DNA of 64,000 bases from Malus domestica (GCF_042453785.1 NC_091668.1:29513501-29577500), one strand, 5' to 3'. Counted from the stretch's first letter, positions 23,638 to 36,213 are shown. Translations and numbers: made by a program. Notes: generated from the sequence alone by a model not told the origin.

Positions 23638-24650
23638 TCCCTTATTTGTTTCTAACCATTGGATTAGAAAAATAGAAGAATCAGGAGTTAAAATTTAGAA
23701 GGGCATGCAAAAATTACTCCCCTTTCGGATTCGGTCAACATGGTTAGTTGTTGCTCCTATTGACTTGTTTGACATTGAAATTAGTTACCAAACACGGAAA
23801 AACATAAATTAACCATACTCAAGTCCCAACTGAAAATTAGTATATATCAATACACATTTCTTAAATAACACAAATGTAACCTTGTTAGACCATCTCCAAC
23901 TATTAGGTTAAAACCTAAAAAATTTAACCTAAAAATATGTTTTCTACTCCAACCCTTCTGGTTAAATTTTTGGTCTGAGATCATTAAAGAATGAATTTAT
24001 GATTCTTAAAGTAACTTTAAAAAAAAATGTAGACTATCCAAATTAATTTTATGAACATTTTAACGTAAAAATATTTAGGTTCCGATAAATATTGAAAAAT
24101 CATTAAACTGACTTCATGAAACTTGTAGAACACTATGAAAGAGTATGAAACACATGAAAGAATTTTATTTTTTAATTATTTTAACCGTTGGATTTAAATT
24201 TGGGCCATTAGATTTTTCTCTTTACCTTTAGATTTGATCATATTAGATCTTAACCGTTGAATTCAATAAATTTATAAATATAAAACTAAAAAAATATACA
24301 CATATATGGTGGGCAAACCCACTAAATTTGCCCCCAAAAATAAGTTTGATAGGTTTAAAACCTAAAATTTGAGTTTTACTCCAATGATTAGAGTTGGTCT
24401 TAGTATGACTGCCGGAAACCGGAAGAGCCAATTTTACAGTTGGCAATTTGATTCTGCAAGCAATAACTTATAGACAATGGTACGTTATAGGAATACATCA
24501 TCCTCACTAATTCTGTGAGGGGAAAGGCGAAATTTTCAATCCTATGGAAACCCGACGGCGGAGAACCGTAATACACAAACAAAATATATAAGTATCAAAG
24601 AATGCACACGCAGACCGAAGAATAGAAAGACGATTCGGGGAGAAATAGAT
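23638..24650. other. Block A 3' flank of dioxygenase gene (no gene)
   Basis: Matches 35300-35790 and 55381-56880 in blocks B and C with an extra A/T-rich insert around 23885-24405. No coding domain seen. Confidence 0.5.
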
Positions 24651-24981
24651 TGTTGGAACCAGTCACACTAAACCCTAACAACAACAACCCTAGCATGTCA
24701 TCTCATTTCAAGTCTACAAGTAATCATGGATACACAAGTCAACCGCCAGTTTTCCAGCTCCTTGATTTAAGGCACTTAACTTGTTGATTACTTCTTAGTC
24801 TTGGATTTGATGTAAATCACCTTAAATTAAGGAAAAGCTTGTATCCTAGGTTTAACCAGTTTATAGGGTTCCATGTAAAAATGGTTGCTTGTAACCATTT
24901 GTTTCTCTCGCCTATATATACTGCATTGTACATTCAGAATTACTTATGAAATAGAAAACACTTTGAAACCAAAAATCTACA
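24651..24981 (+). repeat. Copia 5' LTR (331 bp)
   Basis: TGTTGGAACC to AATCTACA. TATA-like CTATATATACTG about 70 bp before the end. Confidence 0.93.
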
Positions 24982-25056
24982 TGGTATCAGAGCAGTGTCA
25001 TCCTTAACCTGTCTCTCCCCGTTTAATTTTCGCTACTATTCTTATGAGCTTCTGTA

Positions 25057-26247
25057 ATGGCTGTAGAAAGCTTAGTTAATCTTGAGGGAGAAAGCTCGCA
25101 GGTAGCTCTTTTGAGTTTCTTAGACTCTGAAGTTAATACTAACCAGCTTCTATGCTCGGTGTTGCTAAATGAGCTCAATTACCTTCCTTGGTCTAGGGCA
25201 ATTTCACTTGCTCTAGAAGGAAGGGGAAAATTAGGGTTCATCAATGGAAGTGTTGAAACTCCATACTCATCTTCTCAGGTCTATGAAGCGTGGCTATGCA
25301 AGGATCAGTTTGTTATATCTTTGCTGCTCAACACCATGGAGAAACATGTTGCTGAGATATTTAGTTATTCTGAATCTTCACAAGATTTGTGGAAATCTGT
25401 GAAGGATATGTATGGAAACCAGAACAACTATGCTTGGGTATTCCAGTTGAAAAGGGATATTGCTTGCCTCCAGTAAGAAAAGAAGTCTTTTGTCTAACAC
25501 CTTGGCAGTTTGAAGACTATGTGGAATGAGCTTGATGTGTACCTCTCTCACACCACGGATCCTACTATTCTTCTTAAAAGAGCTGAGGAGGATAAGATCT
25601 ACCAACTACTCGCAAGCCTCAGCTCAGAATATGAAGATCTCAGGAGTCACATATTAATGAGCATAAAGCTACCATCATTCAAGACTGTTTGTGCCATGGT
25701 GCAACGTGAAAAAGCAAGAAAGAGGGTGATGAATCTGGAGCCTAATCCCAAGCTATCTAAGGCTCGAGGGTATGTCACAAACCACATGAACCATGATGCC
25801 AAAATGTACAAAGGAAAGAATCCACATCTAAAGTGTAAGTATTGCAATGCTTTTGGTCACACAGAAAAGAGGTGTTGGAAGCTGCACCCCGAACTCAAGC
25901 CTAAATTCAAATACAACAGGATGATGGTCCCAAAATCCTTATCAGTGGCTCATCTCAAAGCTTAGCATGTTGCCAACCATGCTACCAGCTCACTCACTCA
26001 TGGCTTGACGGATTTCACAACCAATTATATTACTCTTATCAACGAGTTTGCAGCTTACTTGCAAACCAAGAATCATGGAGAAACTGTACATACGTCAAAG
26101 GGTGAAGGGAACAAACAAACTGCACTTCTTGGACATTTTGTAGGATTTCTTGCTGATCATGATCATGTTCCACGAGATGCAGTCTTAGGTATTGACCATA
26201 TTATGTTAACTGTTCGTATTTCGTTCATTTCATCGGTATGCTCCTGA
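25057..26247 (+). pseudogene. Copia gag, three in-frame stops
   Basis: One frame from ATG 25057. Gag phrase LNELNYLPWSRAI at the N-terminus, then stops at 25474-25476, about 25498 and about 25963, then the CCHC knuckle CKYCNAFGHTEKRC before the third stop. Ends in an unrelated tail after FVGFLADHDH where the frame enters the odd segment 26190-26365. Confidence 0.85.
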
Positions 26248-26359
26248 AAAGAGAAGAGCAGGAAGTCATGATGCTGTTTCTTTCAATCTCTACAGAATTA
26301 ACAAGGAAATAAGAAAGGAAATACCTGTCGGGACGCGACCCGGTCTTGCCTCTGAAAAA

Positions 26360-29300
26360 GTGAGCTACTCAACTGCACTGCAAATTAGTTTTAATTGTGA
26401 TTGTTGGATAATTGACTCGGGTGTCTCTAATCACATGAAAAATAAAGCCTCAAACTTGCATGATTTTCAAGTCTTGTCAAAACCATCTCATGTGTCAGTT
26501 GCAAATGGAAAAAATGTCTTAATCATGGGAAGAGGAAAACTAGGTTTTAGTCTCAAACACCATATAGTCTACTACCTTATATGTACCCTCATTTCCATTT
26601 CAGTTGATGTCCGTAGGACAACTCACTAACACTCTAAATTGCCTAGCCATATTCTCACCCACAAATGTAATTTTTCAGGATGCTCTCACCAAGAGAATGA
26701 TTGGTGAAGGATTCTATCAAAATGGTCTCTACTATTTTTACAAGAAGCCTTTTTTGTCAAAAGCCTTTCAAGTTCAACCAAGCTCTTCCGAGGATCAACA
26801 ACTTTGGCACAAAAGGCTAGCCCATCCATCCGAAGTTGTTTTGTCAAAACTATTCCCCAAGTTTTGTCACCTATTGATTAAGTGCAATACTTGTCATTTC
26901 TCAAAGTTTGCTAGGTTACCTTTGGAACCTCAATGTCTAAGTCTAGCATACCTTTAAAAACTTGTTCACACCAATGTATGGTGTCCTACTATTGAATCAA
27001 TGGAAGGTTACAAATATTTTGTCATATTTGTGGATGATTGTACTCATGTCACTTTTCTTTATCTCATGAAAGCTAAAAGTGAAGTTTCAACTATCTTTCA
27101 AGACTTTCATTCACTTGTGTCAAACCAATTCCACTCAATTATTAAAACACTAAGATCAGATAATGGCATTGAGTTTTTATCCAACACCATGATTAAATAC
27201 TTGAGCTCAAAAGGAATTGTACATCAAACTAGTTGTGTGGGAACCCCACAACAAAATGGGATTGCTGAACGGAAAAACCGAGACCTACTTGAAAAAACTC
27301 GTGCATTGATGTTACATATGAATGTTCCAAAGAAGTTTTGGTCATATGTAGTCTTGACAACTACATACCTCATCAACCGACTCCCAAGTCGTATTCTAGG
27401 TTTTAAATCTCCTTGTGAAACTCTAGAAAAAAGGTCTATCAACATGTCTCACTTGAAAGTGTTTGGTTGTTCATGCTTTGTCCATGTGCAACCTCAACAT
27501 CGTGACAAATTGGAGGCTAGGGCTCAAAATTTGTGTTTATAGGTACTCATCTACACAAAAGGGTAACAAATGCTTCAATCCCCTCACCAACAAGTGTATT
27601 GTCTCCATAGATGTCTTTTTTGATGAAGACATTTTTTTCTTCCAACCACAAAGGCATGTTCCTGGTGAAGGGGAGTATTTGCATGACTTGTTCTTGTTAC
27701 CTATGTACACAAAACAAGATGATGATGTTCCAGCAAGACATGACACTTAACTCAATGAGGAATTGCACCAAGTCACAAACCCCTCAAATCCACATGTCAT
27801 CTCATAAGAAAAAGTTGAGTATGGCTCTGAAGATCAAGTTGACAATGTACAATTATCATAGCCAACTCAAGGTGCACAAAGAAATCATGCTCGGACAAGA
27901 AAGCCTTCAACAAGGCTATTGGACTATGTCACTTATGCCTCAAGGTACCCTATCTCTGATGTATTACATTACTCAAAGTATTTGACTTCTCACCGTGCAT
28001 TTCTAACTGAAGTTTCTAAGACTGATGAACCAAAAACATTCTAAGAAGCTACTTCCTTGCCACATTGGAAACTAGTTATGGTTGAAGAGCTAAATGCATT
28101 GGAAGAAAACAATATCTGGAGCATTGTCAAGTTGCCTCCAGGAAAGAAGGCTGTTAGAAGCAAGTGGGTTTACAAAACCAAGCTCAAGGCAGATGGTTCA
28201 ATAGAAAGACATAAAGCCAGACTTATGGCTCGTAGCTTCACTCAGACATTTGAGGTTGGTTACAAGGAAACCTTTGCCACAGTGGCAAAAATGAATACTA
28301 TTAGGGTATTACTCTCGATAGCAATTAACTGTGGGTGGTTTTTGTACCAAATGGATGTAAAAATGCCTTTCTCCATGGAGAACTTCAAGAAGAAGTCTAC
28401 ATGCAACCCCCACCAGGTTACACTCAAGTGGAAAAATGAATGGTTTGGAAGTTACATAAGGCAATCTATGGACTCAAGCAATCTCCGAGAGCATGGTATG
28501 CCAAGCTAAGTTCTGTCTTAGAAAATGCAGGGTTCATAAGAAGCAATGTTGATTCCTTGTTATTTATTTGAAGTGATTCAAGTGGCAAACTTGTGGTTCA
28601 CATCTATGTTGACGATCTAATCATCACCGGTGACAGTGAGAGTGAAATCAAAACCTTGAAACACTCCTTACACCACACCTTTGCCATCAAAGATTTGGGA
28701 GATTAAAGTACTTTCTTGGCATTGAAATGGCCAAGTCTCACAAAGGGTTGTTTCTCAGTCAAAGAAAGTATGTTGTTGATTTACTCACTGAGGCTAAGCT
28801 CACATATTGCAAGCTTGCCACCACACCTGTTGATAGCAAAATGAAGATTGATTCTACTGGAGAACCTCTCCTTAACATAAGCTACTACCAAAGATTGGTA
28901 GGTAAGTTTATCTACCTCACTATCACACGTCCAGACATCACCTATGTTGTCAGCTTAGTTAGTCAGTTTATGCATGCTCCCACAATGCAACATATTCACC
29001 TTGTTAAACGTATTCTTCGTTATCTCAAAGGTTCATTGGACATGGGCATTCTTATGTCAAACAATCAGTCCACAGAAATTAATGCTTACATCGATGCAGA
29101 CTGGGCAGGTAGTACAATTGACAGAAAATCTACCACTGGATATTGCACTTTCGTTAGGGGAAACCTTGTGACATGGAAGAGTAAAAAGCAAACTGTTATA
29201 GCACGATCTAGTGCTGAAGCGGAGTATCGAGCAATGGCAGCCACTGCATGCGAACTAATTTAGCTTAAAGGCTTGGTTTCAGATTTAGGGTTCCCACATC

Positions 29301-29490
29301 AAGCCCTCATGTCTCTCATGTGTGATAACCAAGCTGCCATGCACATTGTAGCTAATCCTGTTTTTCATGAAAGAACCAAGCACATTGAGGTGGACTACCA
29401 TTTCATCTGAGCTCAAGTTCAAACACAAGTCATTCAGACTCAATTCACTTGAAGCCATGATCAATTGGTTGGCTTATTCACTAAGGCTTT
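26360..29490 (+). pseudogene. Copia pol (protease, integrase, RT, RNase H), multiply broken
   Basis: Protease with CWIIDSGVSNHM (26395-26440). Pre-integrase LWHKRLAHPS (about 26805). Integrase: the first catalytic motif reads VHTNVWCPT where VHTDVWGPT is expected, so the first catalytic Asp is Asn; the second, LRSDNGIEF, and the Glu in NGIAERKNR are intact. RT from 28057 (ALEENNIWSIVKLPPGKK, QMDVKMPF) with the YVDD box near 28600 (VVHIYVDDLIITGD). RNase H-like region from 28727 (ADWAGSTIDRKSTTGY, SSAEAEYRAMAATACEL), then a TAG after ELI and later stops. Frameshifts at about 26600, 27540 and 28510. Confidence 0.88.
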
Positions 29491-29564
29491 ACCCTCTTCT
29501 TAGTTACACAAGCTTTTGAGCAAGCTTGGCTCGACTACACTTCACGATCTAGCTTGAGGGGGAG

Positions 29565-29811
29565 TGTTGGAACCAGTCACACTAAACCCTAGCATCATGG
29601 ATACACAAGTCAACCGCCAGTTTTCCACCTCCTCGATTTAAGGCACTTAACATGTTGATTACTTCTTAGTCTATCCTAGGTTTAACCGGTCTCTAGGGTT
29701 CCATGTAAAGATGGTTGCTTGTAACCATCTGTTTCTCTCGCCCATATATACTGCATTGTACATTCAGAATTACTTATGAAATAGAAAACACTTTGAAACC
29801 AAAAATCTACA
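29565..29811 (+). repeat. Copia 3' LTR (247 bp, two internal deletions)
   Basis: Same ends as the 5' LTR but about 43 bp are missing after CCCTAGCAT and about 41 bp after TTAGTCT, accounting for the length difference of 84 bp. Confidence 0.9.
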
Positions 29812-30216
29812 TAGATACTGCATGAAAATAAGGAAGAAGAAGAAAAAGCAGTATCTCTAGCCTTGAAAATGGAGGTGCTCCTAGGAGGAGGATCATCTGT
29901 AAGAATGAACAGAAAACACGTATACAAGGTTAATGCAATTTGCAAAATAAGCTTCGTAGCCTCTTGGGGCATTTGCTAATTTTCTCACCCTAGGTCGCAG
30001 GCATACCTTATAGAATAGAACGATGTCCTCCTCCAAGACTTCAGCCGACCCATCTATGAAACATGGGAACAACACACCGCGGTCTTTGAATTGGAAAAGA
30101 ATCTCAGCAAAAAAGGCGGGTAGAAACTATTGGTGAAGAATCACAATCCACAGGCTCAATCGACCAGCTTTCTGGAGCAAAGGCAACGAGAAGGCAAGTC
30201 ACAGGCTCATCCTGAA
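29812..30216. other. Region downstream of importin-4, conserved in three blocks
   Basis: Equivalent stretches lie at about 35820-36213 and 56925-57318. On the minus strand they include a stretch translating as FIDG(L/S)AEVLEEDIVL and a candidate splice acceptor before GTGATCCTCCTCC. It could be a 3' UTR of importin-4 or a remnant exon of another gene; I do not recognise the protein. Confidence 0.35.
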
Positions 30217-30417
30217 TCAGCTTTTCGGGACAAATGCGGCTAGGGCATTTGCATAAGCAGGGGAGAGGTTACTCAAAAGGCGCTGCATCTGTTGGCCATA
30301 GAGTGAAATCAGGTGAGCAAAAGCTCTTCCGATTTGTGCTTTTACTTCAGGAGTTTCAACTGGTGATGGCACAACTTGAGCAAATACATTAACCAAATCT
30401 GGGACTAGAAAAAGGAT
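30217..30417 (-). pseudogene. Orphan last exon of importin-4, block A
   Basis: Matches the last exon of copies B (36214-36414) and C (57319-57519), including the acceptor AG and the stop after FVPKS. The frame is open, with small changes (for example PLLSNL versus RLLSNL context). No upstream importin exon exists in block A: the block is cut at the (GT)n run at 30601. Non-functional fragment. Confidence 0.9.
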
Positions 30418-30600
30418 CTGCTTGGAAAATAGAATGAATCGGTAAGAAAACTATGGTCACCTCCATAAAGAAAATGGATAAGAAAACAAGAAAAACAGAA
30501 AAGACCAAGTAAGTTCACCTTCTAGGATTACCCGATACACAGGGAGCTTCCATAGAGGGATCCCACATAGTTTGTATGATTCCGTACACATATATTATAA

Positions 30601-30618
30601 ATGTGTGTGTGTGTGTGT
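30601..30618. repeat. (GT)n microsatellite at the A/B block junction
   Basis: Left of it is importin-4 intron sequence shared with 36590 and 57710; right of it is the start of dioxygenase block B, shared with 12706. Copies B and C have the same microsatellite inside the intact intron. Confidence 0.85.
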
Positions 30619-30639
30619 AAAGCAGTGTGAGCTTTGAAG

Positions 30640-31492
30640 ATGAAATCAAAGTTCATATCTATAAGCACAAGAATATTCAATCTTCCTAAATAATCTACAT
30701 GGCACAGATTCAATATTTTGGTCCGGAAGTGGCAATAAGTTGTTGGGATCTAATCCATTGTCACACACATGCAGATGATGCCATGATGGTGAAAGATTTG
30801 AAGTTCACGCCCTTTGTTCAACACCAGTATCGTCATCTGATAACTGCATGTTTAAGGGTCAGTGAGGAGGGTTTCTGAAATGGAGAGGTGTTGTGTCGGG
30901 TGGGGGTGGGTGGGTGAGGCAGATGGGAAAAAATATTTGTAATCTTTAAATATCATTTGATCCTCGCCCGGTGTGCTGAACAAGATTCGTTCTTCTCCTG
31001 CCAAATAGAGTGGGTCTGAGAATATAGTGGTCTCCCTATTATAAAAACTACAGGGTTCATATAAAAATTCAAAGCCCCCCCAGATTCCCATATATTGGCT
31101 CCGCCACTCACGCCATTTTGGACTCTAAAAGTAGTGTACGTATAGTGCTGAAGAAAACAACACGCAGATGACGGTGATCGATGAACCAACACCCTAACCG
31201 TTATCTGATAATTAATTGCTTGTTTTCACAGTGGCTACTTTTCATCATTTTTTTATAGTAGGGTTGGTGGGGGTTTTTGAATTGGATGAATTATTGGAGA
31301 GAAATAGAAGGGTTATGTCAGTTGGCGTGCAACACAAGAGAAAAAAGATTTACATGTTTTACTCTACGTACAGATATAATTTGGATTGGTTGAGAGTAAC
31401 ATACAGCTTGCCGTTCAATATATATATATATATATATCATTAAGAGTAGAGCCTCAAAACCTATCAGTTAGCTAGCTGGTGAGAAGAAAAAG
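30640..31492 (+). promoter_or_regulatory. Upstream region of dioxygenase gene B
   Basis: Like block A but with about 180 bp more just upstream of a (TA)n run (about 31418-31437) and 26 bp less near 30878. The promoters of A and B therefore differ more than their coding regions. Confidence 0.5.
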
Positions 31493-34400
31493 ATGGCTTC
31501 CAGGACCCAAACAGCGACCAAAATTCCAGTAGTAGATTTCTCCCAAGAGGATTGCTGGAAGTCAGGGACAAGTTCTTGGCTCTCAGTACGCAGAGACGTT
31601 TGTAATGCTCTCGAAGAGTTTGCCTGTTTCCTGGCAGTCCTTCCCAACAAAGTTTCCCGGGAGCTTAATGACACCATGTTTGGGACATTCAACGAGTTGT
31701 TTGATTTCCCCGACGAAATTAAAGCACAATTTCCTCAGGATAAACCTCTAGTTGAGGGTTACGTAAGGCTGCCTACCCGTGAATCCATGTCATTTCGTTC
31801 AAGCACTGAAAAAATAAAGAACGTCACACGTCAACTTTGGCCGGAAGGAAATGACCAGTTTCGGTATAAATTACTGCACATTTCAATAGTTTTAGCAGTT
31901 TTTTCTACATCTTGATACTTACTGCTATATGTTTTGTTATCAACACTTTTGATTTCTTTATCAACAAGCTAATGCGAATCTGTCCTTAAACGGTTATACT
32001 TGTTCTTCCTAATAATAATAATTTGTTCTTTATATCTTGGGCAGTGAGAGTGCTGATCTGTATTCAAAAGTGATGACAGAATTAAATCAAGTTGTGACAA
32101 AAATGGTATTTGAAAACTACAAGGTAGAGAAATACCACGATGATCACATCCAATCGACCATGCCCATTACCCTACTTATAAAATATGATGAACCCAAGAC
32201 AAATGAAACTGAAACTGTTCTACACAATCATACAGACAAGTGTTTTACTACCATACTCCATCAAGAATCGTATGGTGTTGAGATAAGCACAAAAGATAAC
32301 GAGTGGATTGGTTATGATCCTCTGCCTTCATCATTATTATTCCTAGCAGGTGATGGACTTCAGGTGCGTCAACACCCTTTCATTAATCTTGCTTTAGTTT
32401 CATGGATTTTAGCTCTCTCTTCATGGATATGTCGTTCAGGCATCCTTTTTGTAGGGCTCAGTTCTCAATGTGTTTCAACAATTTAACCATCTATCATTAA
32501 GGTCTTCTCTCAAATATATTCTTCTCAAAAATTACCCAAATCCAAAATCATATGATTGTTGGATTAAATGATAGTCATTTTAGTTTTTCCTTTGAAGAAC
32601 TATATTCGTCTTTTTCTTGACTACAATTGGATCTCTTAATTGTTTTAGATTTGCCTAGTTTTTTTTTACTTTTTTTGGAAAGGATAATCTATGAATAATG
32701 AATTAAAATATAAATGATTCAGATTGTTAAAAGAAAGTTATGAAATGGTCATCACAAGATGTCAATCAAATAAGCTTTATTTGAGGGATAACAGAAGTTT
32801 ATATATAACCTAAGAACTATTACATGACGGAAGTTAGCAATGTATGTGCCAAATTAGCAAAACAATAAGCGGTTATGTGGCTTCTCTAAAAATGTGATTA
32901 ATCATTGATGTATATTCAAACTAACCTAATAATAGATTAACTTAAACCAATATTAACTCGCAAGCACACGACTCAATAGTAGTATAGATATGCAAGTACG
33001 AGGTCAATTTTGCAGGAATTGCCTTAAAACCATTTAAACCAATAATTACGCCAAACTTAATTATACAAACGAATTGAATTTAAGGATTGATTAAAACTAA
33101 AATTAACAAGAGAAACTAAAAGATAAACTAAACCAAGACAATGATGAATTTTGAAAATTAAGATACGAAGGCACTAGGACATCAAATCCACCACTAGTAA
33201 TCCAACCTAGCTTCTATATTACCTATCCGTTGATTAATTCAATTGATGTTGTTGAATAGTTTTCCTTACGCATAAACTACCAATATGGTATTTAGGCTCA
33301 CCCGTATATCTCCACATGCAACTTGTCTATGGCATTTAGTACAATTATGAACGTACAAAAACTCATTACGTTTTGTGAAAATCTTGAAAACCATGCAAAC
33401 ACTAGGAATACGGTGTTTACCCTAAAAGAATTACAACCCTTAACCACAAGAAGCAAGCCTTAAATTAGCTATAGTATTTAGTCTAATTTACATCAAGTAA
33501 CTCAATTAAGAATCTTGATGGTAGCTAAGAGTCAAGATAATAAGCACGGTGATTAAGAATCCCATATTAAAGGGCAATCGTAAGATAGGCAAAATAAGAA
33601 AACTAGATCATCTTATTAGGGTTTCATCATTGCCTAGCAAGGGTGTTTAGTTACACATGGTCAAAATAATAACAATAAGTCATGAAAAAGAACAAATAGT
33701 ACACGAAATAACAACGGTGATGTGCTCCTAAGCACTCCTTTCTCTTTTTGACAAATTTGTGTGTATGGTGACATGTAGAGAGATCATAGGACATATATTT
33801 ATACTAAAAAAACACTAAAAGGTCTGGTAAAAACTCTCCTAGAAAAACAAAATCCAAAACGATATTGGACACAAACTAAGAAACAATTCTTCTTGACTTG
33901 GAGAACATGTGATCCATCTTTCATGTTAAATTTCGGGTCATTCCACCTTCAGTTATGTAGAATTCTGAAAAATAGGAAACTTATAGCTCTATGTCTAGCA
34001 TATAAGGCAAAACACTTGAAAAAATTGGAAAAGCCTTCAAATCTTCATTCTCCCATAGTTGCACAATTTTAACGAGAATGTAACTTTTACGGGATTGATT
34101 TGCAGAACTGGAATGTTTGACTTCATGAAAAAACGTGAAAGTTGAACACAACTATCTTAATCCTCTTAAGCTTCCTTCCAATTGACTATAAAAAAATCTC
34201 CGAAAAGTCTATTTATGAAAAAAAAAAATATCATAAGTTCACAAATTGACTAAATTAATAAAAAGAATTAAAAAGACTATAAAGGCAAATTCCTAACGAA
34301 TCCTTAAAAAATATGAAGGCATTATCGGGAGGACATACTTCTCATAAAAAAATAGTTAACCAAATTCCGACAGCATGAATATACATACCCTCGAAAATAA

Positions 34401-34971
34401 CCATTCTATTTCCAACGACAATATCGTTTATTGTTAAGACGATCAGGGCCAAGCCTTCCTACCAAATAAAGTACAATTCAAGCGGCCATTGGGACTATTT
34501 TTGAATGCATTATGTGTGTCGAAAAAACAATTCATTTCATTTGACATGTTTTTTTCTTGTAGTGTAAGGCAATGTAAGTTTCAAGAACAAAGGGACAGAT
34601 GAAATGTGTTTAACAACCTAACTTAAACTTTTGATAACTATATTTTATTGATGTTGTTTGCATGCGTCGTTTATTTGGCCTAGGTTTGGAGTAACGACAG
34701 AATAAAATCTTGTATGCACAGAGTCGTTTTGAAGGAAAATAAGGTAAGATACTCGTTTGGACAATTCTTTTGGAACAAAGGAGTGATGTATGTACCAAAT
34801 GAGCTTACGGACGAGGACCACCCCATGCAGTATAAGCCAATAGACCTAGTGGAATATCTTCAATATTATTATGAAAATATGTCCACCGTGGGATTTGATT
34901 TTTCGGTCAAGGACTATTGTGGGAAGCATGACGCCACAAACATGAGTTTGAAAGGTGGTGTTGGAAAATAA
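31493..34971 (+). CDS. 2-oxoglutarate/Fe(II)-dependent dioxygenase, AOP1-like, copy B
   Basis: Exons 31493-31863, 32045-32363, 34684-34971, same phases as copy A, joining to 325 aa without stops. Fe ligands H186, D188 and H242 and the R252-x-S254 pair are conserved (HNHTDK, CMHRVV, RYSFG). Compared with A there are roughly 25-30 amino-acid changes; about a dozen fall in exon 2, mostly around residues 165-205 next to the HxD motif (for example LKDDEPKTDE versus IKYDEPKTNE, ILHQDTYG versus ILHQESYG). The C-terminus is 14 aa longer than in A, ending GGVGK. Both copies look functional; the substrate cannot be read from sequence. Intron 2 is 2.3 kb and has the LTR-like insert. Confidence 0.87.
32906..34233. 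repeat. LTR-like insert in intron 2 of dioxygenase B
   Basis: Full-length relative of 14914-16001, with the ~240-bp segment missing from A (about 33480-33720). Confidence 0.45.
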
Positions 34972-36213
34972 TAACGGAAAATTTCACGTACTTGGTTTCA
35001 CCTGTTCTTGTGAGTTTAGCCTTTGCTTATTCAATAAGATGTGTATCTTGTTCTCCATAAATACATCCATACAAAGTTTATCGGAGTTGAACCGAGGTTG
35101 TATTCGTATCAAATAATTATACTTTGTATGCATGATTCTTGTTATGCTGTGCTGTGTTGTTTCCAAATGGAATCAATCCAAAAGCCTGTTGTTTCAAAGG
35201 AGATGGTGCTCACATTCCCTCTATCTCAAACTGTCTACACAACATAACAACGATTTAGTATGGAAAGTGATTTTTGCACGCCGTTTTCAATTCTCGCACA
35301 TCCTTTATTTGTTTCTAACCATTGGGTTGAACAAATAGGAGAGCCGGGAGCTAAAATTTAGAGGGGCGTGCAAAAATTACTCCCCTTTCGGATTCCGTCA
35401 ACATGGCTTAGTTGTCGCTCCTATCGACTCTAGTTACTAACCATGGAAAAACATAAATTAACCATACTCAAGTCCCAACTGAAAATTAGTACATAGCAAA
35501 ACACATTTCTTAAATAACACAAAAGTAACCTTGTTACTATGACTGCCGAAAATCGAAAGCGCCAATTTTACCGTTGGCAATTTGATTCTGCAAGCAATAA
35601 CTTATAGACAACGCTGCGTTAATATACTATGGGTATGCATCATCTTCACTAATTCTGTGAGGGGAAAGGCGAAATTTTCAAACCAATGGAAACCTGACAG
35701 CGGACAACCATGATACTCAAACAAATAATAAAATCACGCACATAAAAGTATCAAAGAATGCACACGAACGCTCAACGCCGACCGGAGAATGGAAAGAAGA
35801 TTCGGGGGGAAAAAGATACCACAGGAAAATAAGGAAGAAGAAGAAAAAGCAGTATCACCAGCCTTGAAAAATGGAGGTGGTAATAGGAGGAGGATCACCT
35901 GTAAGAATGAACAAAAACACGTATAGAAGGTTAATGCAATTTGCAAATTAGGCTTCAAAGCCTCTTAGGGCATTTGCTACTTTTCTCACCCTAGGTCGCA
36001 GGCATTAGCTTATAGAACGATGTCCTCCTCCAAGATTTCAGCCAACCCATCTATAAAACATGGGAACAACACACCACGGTCTTTGAATTGGAAAAGAATC
36101 TCAGCAAGAAAGGCGGGTAGAAACTATTGGTGAGGAATCACAATCCACAGGCTCAATCGAACAGCTTCCTGGAGCAAATGCATCGAGAAGGCAAGTCACT
36201 GGCTCACCCCGAA
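34972..36213. other. Convergent intergenic region, block B
   Basis: Between the stop codons of dioxygenase B (+) and importin-4 B (-). Shared with A and C. Contains only short unsupported ORFs. Confidence 0.6.

Larger units (their letters stand above)
24651..29811 (+). mobile_element. Ty1/copia retrotransposon, complete but inactive (5161 bp)
   Basis: 5' LTR 24651-24981, PBS TGGTATCAGAGC at 24982-24993, gag-pol remnants, PPT (GAGGGGGAG, ending 29564), 3' LTR 29565-29811. Perfect 5-bp target-site duplication TAGAT (24646-24650 and 29812-29816). Inserted in block A sequence that is uninterrupted in B (about 35810) and C. Coding region has several stops and frameshifts. Confidence 0.95.
12700..30618. 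repeat. Duplicated block A (AOP gene plus importin-4 3' end)
   Basis: Collinear with block B (30619 onward) once TE insertions are removed: 12706-17207 matches 30625-35300; 23638-24650 and 29812-30600 match about 35300-36595. The block ends in a (GT)n run at about 30601-30618, exactly where the intron of the B and C copies also has a (GT)n run, so the break is in the microsatellite. Confidence 0.88.

Noticed and set aside
23265-23638. Minus-strand ORFs of 113 and 77 aa rich in Phe, Pro and Ser
   Set aside because: Purine-rich simple sequence in an LTR; composition driven.
32037-32486. 149-aa ORF as a separate gene
   Set aside because: It is exon 2 of dioxygenase B read on into intron 2.
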